Positions 61,126 to 64,000 of a stretch of DNA of 64,000 nucleotides are shown here, piece after piece. The position numbers and the translations under genes were made by a program. The first letter of the stretch is position 1; every line of letters begins with the position of its first letter. Origin of the DNA: Patulibacter sp040675535 (lineage in GTDB: Bacteria; Actinomycetota; Thermoleophilia; Solirubrobacterales; Solirubrobacteraceae); NCBI RefSeq assembly GCF_040675535.1, contig NZ_JBFAPC010000004.1:17092-81091 (forward strand). The letters run 5' to 3'. The notes under the pieces were generated by a model. That model saw nothing but the letters and a program-made list of their open reading frames with translations, had not been told where the DNA came from and searched no databases.

Positions 61126-62610
61126 TCAGCGCCGGCGCACCCGCAGCATCGCCCGGCCCGCCGTGTGGCCCGTCGCGGTCGCGACGATCCTCAGCGTCGT
61201 CGTCGTGGTCCGGCGCAGCGTCAGCGACGCCCGGCCCTTCGCGTTCGTCCGGACGCTCCGGCCGGCCAGCCGGACCCGGGCCCTCGGGATCGAGTGCCGG
61301 GCGCCGCCGACCACGGCCGTCACGCGCAGGCGCACCGCGGTCCGGCGGCCGAGGACCAGCCGGCGCGGGGCGACGGTCACCCGCAGTCGCGTGCGTGCGG
61401 CGGACGCCGGGGCCGGCGCGGCGGACGCCGGCGGGTCGCCCGCGCCGGCCGGGATCAGCTCCGGCACGCCGGCCTCCCCCGCCTCGACGGCCAGGATCGC
61501 CTGGTTGGCGGTCGTGCCGAAGACGGCGCTCTGGTTGGCCACGAGCAGCCGCGTGCCCTGGAACGCGACGCTCGACGGCGCGTCGAACGGGATCGGCGAG
61601 CCGTTGAGGCCGACGATCGGCACGCCGAACCGCGCGAGCTCGTTCCCGCCCGGCCCGAGCTTCACGACCTGCGACGCCGTCGGGCCGACGAGGGCCGTGT
61701 AGACGTTGCCCGCGGTGGAGATCGCGATGCCGTCGGGCAGGTCGAAGAGCCCCGACGTCCAGAGCGTGCGGGTCGTCCCGGACAGCGATCCGGGCAGCAG
61801 CGGGATCGCCTGCAGCTTGCCCTGGAGCACGTCCAGGCCGTCGGCGCCGAGGCTCGAGGCCTGCATGACGAGGACGGTCCGGTGGTCCGCCGACAGCGCG
61901 ATGCCCGCGAGGCCGAACTCCGCGGCGCGAAAGCGGTCGAGGCCCAGCCACACCGCCGGCCTGCCGCCGCCCGCGGGGACCCGCCAGACGACGTCCTGCT
62001 GGTAGTCGGTGACGAGCAGCGAGCCGTCGGGGAGCCAGGCGCCGTAGTTCGGCATCGGCCGCTCGTCGCCGGAGCCCGGCTCGCAGTCGACGTGGTAGGC
62101 GACCGTCGTGCAGGGCTTCAGGTCCGGGAACCGCGCGTAGGTCGAGAACGACCCGGTGTCGCGGTCGAGGAGCAGCGCCCGGGCGGGCGTCTTGTCGAGC
62201 AGCACGAGCCGGCCGCGCGCGTCGCTCGTGGCGACCTGGACGCCCTGCTCGCCGCCCGCGGTGTCCTGACCCGGGACCGTCCAGGTGCGGGTCGGCGTGC
62301 CGCCCGCCGCCGAGAACTCGAAGACCTTCGACGGGACGCCCGCCGCGTCGTGGTTGACGTAGGTGCCCTCGTAGACGCGGCCGTCGGGGTGCACGTAGGT
62401 GTGCGCCGGGTAGCCCGGGGCGCCGATCTGCGCGAAGACCGAGGTGTCGCCCGGGGCCGCGGCCGCCGGGGCGGCACCGAGGGCCGTCGCGGCGAGGGCG
62501 GCACCGAGCGCGAGGACGGCGGCCCACGCGGTGCGGCCGGCGTGGGACCGTCGCGGGCTCGTGACCCGACCGTCGCCCGCCGTCGTCGCCCGGCCCCGGA
62601 GCGTCGTCAC
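61126..62610 (-). CDS. secreted beta-propeller (SMP-30/NHL-like) protein with Ig-like tail
   Basis: A 494-residue exported protein. A long arginine-rich n-region leads to a signal peptide (AWAAVLALGAALAATALGAA) ending in PAAAA. The middle (about 60-385) has repeated blade-like units with GVQVATSDARGRLVLLD, YGAWLPDGSLLVTDYQ and GIAISTAGNVYTALVG. The last about 95 residues form an Ig-like beta-sandwich (RLRVTVAPRRLVLGRRTAV). The GTG start overlaps the ceramidase stop as GTGA, so the two are translationally coupled. A lactonase-like or carrier role is possible; the function is unknown. Confidence 0.8.
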   Translation of the reverse strand: MTTLRGRATTAGDGRVTSPRRSHAGRTAWAAVLALGAALAATALGAAPAAAAPGDTSVFAQIGAPGYPAHTYVHPDGRVYEGTYVNHDAAGVPSKVFEFSAAGGTPTRTWTVPGQDTAGGEQGVQVATSDARGRLVLLDKTPARALLLDRDTGSFSTYARFPDLKPCTTVAYHVDCEPGSGDERPMPNYGAWLPDGSLLVTDYQQDVVWRVPAGGGRPAVWLGLDRFRAAEFGLAGIALSADHRTVLVMQASSLGADGLDVLQGKLQAIPLLPGSLSGTTRTLWTSGLFDLPDGIAISTAGNVYTALVGPTASQVVKLGPGGNELARFGVPIVGLNGSPIPFDAPSSVAFQGTRLLVANQSAVFGTTANQAILAVEAGEAGVPELIPAGAGDPPASAAPAPASAARTRLRVTVAPRRLVLGRRTAVRLRVTAVVGGARHSIPRARVRLAGRSVRTNAKGRASLTLRRTTTTTLRIVATATGHTAGRAMLRVRRR

Positions 62611-64000
62611 GAGCCCGCCCCCGGGACGGTGAACGCCTTGGCGTTCGTGTTCCCGTCGGCGTCGTGCGCCGCGCCCGCGGGGACCGTGACCGTGGCGCCC
62701 GCCGGGCGGTCGACGGTCGCGACGCCGTTCGGACCGATCGTCGCGGCGACCGGCGTCCCGCCGACCCGGAAGTCGACGGTCCCGGCCTGCAGGACCGTCG
62801 GCCGGGCGATCAGGTCGACGTTCTCCACCGGCAGCGGGAAGCCGACCTGGACGGCCGCCTTCCCCGCCGGCGCGCTCCGCGGCCGGATCTCGAGCGCATC
62901 GCTGGCCCGCAGCGCGAACCCGGACGACGTCAGCGTGTAGCGCGGCGCGGTGATCACGAAGCGGTACGTGCCCAGCGGCGTGGTCTCCGGCGGGTTCCAG
63001 GTGGCGCGGTAGCCGCCCCGGTCGTCGACCCGCCAGGCGATCGCGGTGCCCAGGTCGTTGTCCGCGGCGACCCACCCGGCGCCGTCCTGGCGCTCGATCG
63101 TCACGAACGCGCGGTCGACCGGCTTGTCGGCGCCCTCCGGCGCGCCCTGCCAGGCGAGGTCGACGTGGCCCAGCCGCCGGATCCCGCCCGGCTGCTGCGT
63201 GATCCGCCCCGACGGCGCCCCGGCGGCGTACTTCGGGCCGTCCGCCCGGACGCCGTTGCTGGCGTCGTAGTCGCGCTTCTCGAGCGTCACCGGGCGGCCG
63301 GCGAGCGCCGCGCCGAGGTCGGCGGCGCGGTCCTGCAGGAACGTCCCCTCGTGCCGGCCGAAGACCGCCGAGGCGCCCTCGTACTGCTGGAGGTCGTACT
63401 CCTCGGGCGTGACGATGTAGTTGAGGTAGTCGTTGGCGAGCCCAGCGATCGTCACCCGCCTGACCCCCACGTCCTTCGTCTGCGCGAGCACCGCCGCCCG
63501 CGTGCGCTCGCCGACGCCGACGGTCGCCTCGCCGGGCATCGTCACGATCGCGCCGTCGCCGATGCGGGCGAGGACCATCGGCGAGGCCTCCGACCACGTC
63601 CCGAGCGGCACGACGAGCTTGTCGCCCTGCACGTCGTCCAGGGCCGGGATGCGCGTGCCCTCGAGCTGGAGCCCGAGGAGGTCGTAGACCGGGCCGCGCC
63701 CCTCCTCGGAGCCCGTCAGGAACGGCGCGCCGATGCGGCCCTGGGTGTCCACCTTGCCGCCGTCGCTGGTCGTCCTGCCGCAGAAGCAGAAGCGCGTCCA
63801 CTCGACGCCGAAGTCCGGGGTCGGGCTGAGCCGCGGGGCGGCGTCCTTCCAGGCGCGGAAGAACGCGTCGCCCTCGGTACGGCCGACGAGGTCCGCGCCC
63901 GCCGGTCTCCCATCCCCTTTGAGGGAGTAAGGACCCTGGTAGACCACCAGGTTGATAGGCCGGATCTGGAAGGGCAGTAATGCCTGTAGGAGACCGGTAC
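62607..64000 (-). CDS. neutral ceramidase-like protein, cut by the window edge
   Basis: The reading frame stays open through the right edge, so the N-terminus lies outside. Recognisable neutral/alkaline ceramidase features are LARIGDGAIVTMPGEATVGV and GLANDYLNYIVTPEEYDLQQ, followed by YEGASAVFGRHEG. After these come C-terminal beta domains of about 230 residues. The catalytic serine region would be further upstream, outside the window. The enzyme would cleave N-acyl-sphingosine-type lipids. It overlaps the beta-propeller gene by four bases. Confidence 0.8.
   Translation of the reverse strand, partial: TGLLQALLPFQIRPINLVVYQGPYSLKGDGRPAGADLVGRTEGDAFFRAWKDAAPRLSPTPDFGVEWTRFCFCGRTTSDGGKVDTQGRIGAPFLTGSEEGRGPVYDLLGLQLEGTRIPALDDVQGDKLVVPLGTWSEASPMVLARIGDGAIVTMPGEATVGVGERTRAAVLAQTKDVGVRRVTIAGLANDYLNYIVTPEEYDLQQYEGASAVFGRHEGTFLQDRAADLGAALAGRPVTLEKRDYDASNGVRADGPKYAAGAPSGRITQQPGGIRRLGHVDLAWQGAPEGADKPVDRAFVTIERQDGAGWVAADNDLGTAIAWRVDDRGGYRATWNPPETTPLGTYRFVITAPRYTLTSSGFALRASDALEIRPRSAPAGKAAVQVGFPLPVENVDLIARPTVLQAGTVDFRVGGTPVAATIGPNGVATVDRPAGATVTVPAGAAHDADGNTNAKAFTVPGAGS

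Noticed and set aside
61126..63801. Single 891-codon minus-strand frame joining the ceramidase and propeller regions
   Set aside because: Its first part is a shadow in the wrong frame of the ceramidase gene; only from the GTG at 62610 does it read as a protein with a signal peptide.

Overview
The window is very GC-rich and almost every coding region is read from the minus strand. It carries one of the largest translation and transcription gene blocks a bacterium has. The proteins look actinobacterial: an InhA-type enoyl reductase, an actinobacterial-style RpoB/RpoC pair, zinc-ribbon forms of S14, L33 and L36, frequent GTG starts, and secreted proteins ending in Ig-like beta-sandwich domains. 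I infer an actinobacterium, quite possibly a deep lineage such as Thermoleophilia (Solirubrobacterales-like). No rRNA or tRNA gene is visible to confirm this.

The core block runs on the minus strand from about 41.6 kb down to 0.25 kb. In transcription order it is rpmG-secE-nusG-rplK-rplA-rplJ-rplL, then an insertion, rpoB-rpoC, a second small insertion, rpsL-rpsG, fusA, tuf, the S10/spc series (rpsJ-rplC-rplD-rplW-rplB-rpsS-rplV-rpsC-rplP-rpmC-rpsQ-rplN-rplX-rplE-rpsN-rpsH-rplF-rplR-rpsE-rpmD-rplO-secY-adk-map), and the alpha-operon remnant (rpmJ-rpsM-rpsK-rpoA-rplQ-truA). Two genes normally in these strings are missing: infA between map and rpmJ, and rpsD between rpsK and rpoA. The first insertion, between rplL and rpoB, is a secreted DUF11-repeat protein of about 1600 residues plus a 92-residue protein resembling the L7/L12 C-terminal domain. 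The second is a membrane transporter-like protein facing an alpha/beta hydrolase.

From 41.8 to 48.7 kb lies a triad of circularly permuted ATP-grasp, alpha-E and transglutaminase-like proteins, a family set linked to peptide synthesis or modification. It is followed by a membrane class III nucleotidyl cyclase and a cardiolipin synthase. From 48.8 to 55.6 kb is a complete type II fatty-acid synthesis cluster in three pieces: fabD-fabH-fabG, acpP-fabF-accD-type carboxyltransferase, and InhA-like fabI. A two-component histidine kinase and response regulator lie just upstream (55.7-57.5 kb).

The right end (57.6-64 kb) holds a secreted clan-A glycoside hydrolase and a flavin disulfide oxidoreductase on the plus strand. 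On the minus strand are a shortened DUF1295 membrane protein and an overlapping pair: a neutral-ceramidase-like protein, cut by the window edge, and a secreted beta-propeller protein.

Several housekeeping proteins have long low-complexity tails: S17 and L22 at the N-terminus, S3, L10 and RpoB at the C-terminus. Candidate promoters often read TGCTAnnnT (extended -10). Candidate terminators are strong GC hairpins followed by TCGTTCC rather than a U-tract. The interval after rpsG holds a possible structured RNA.
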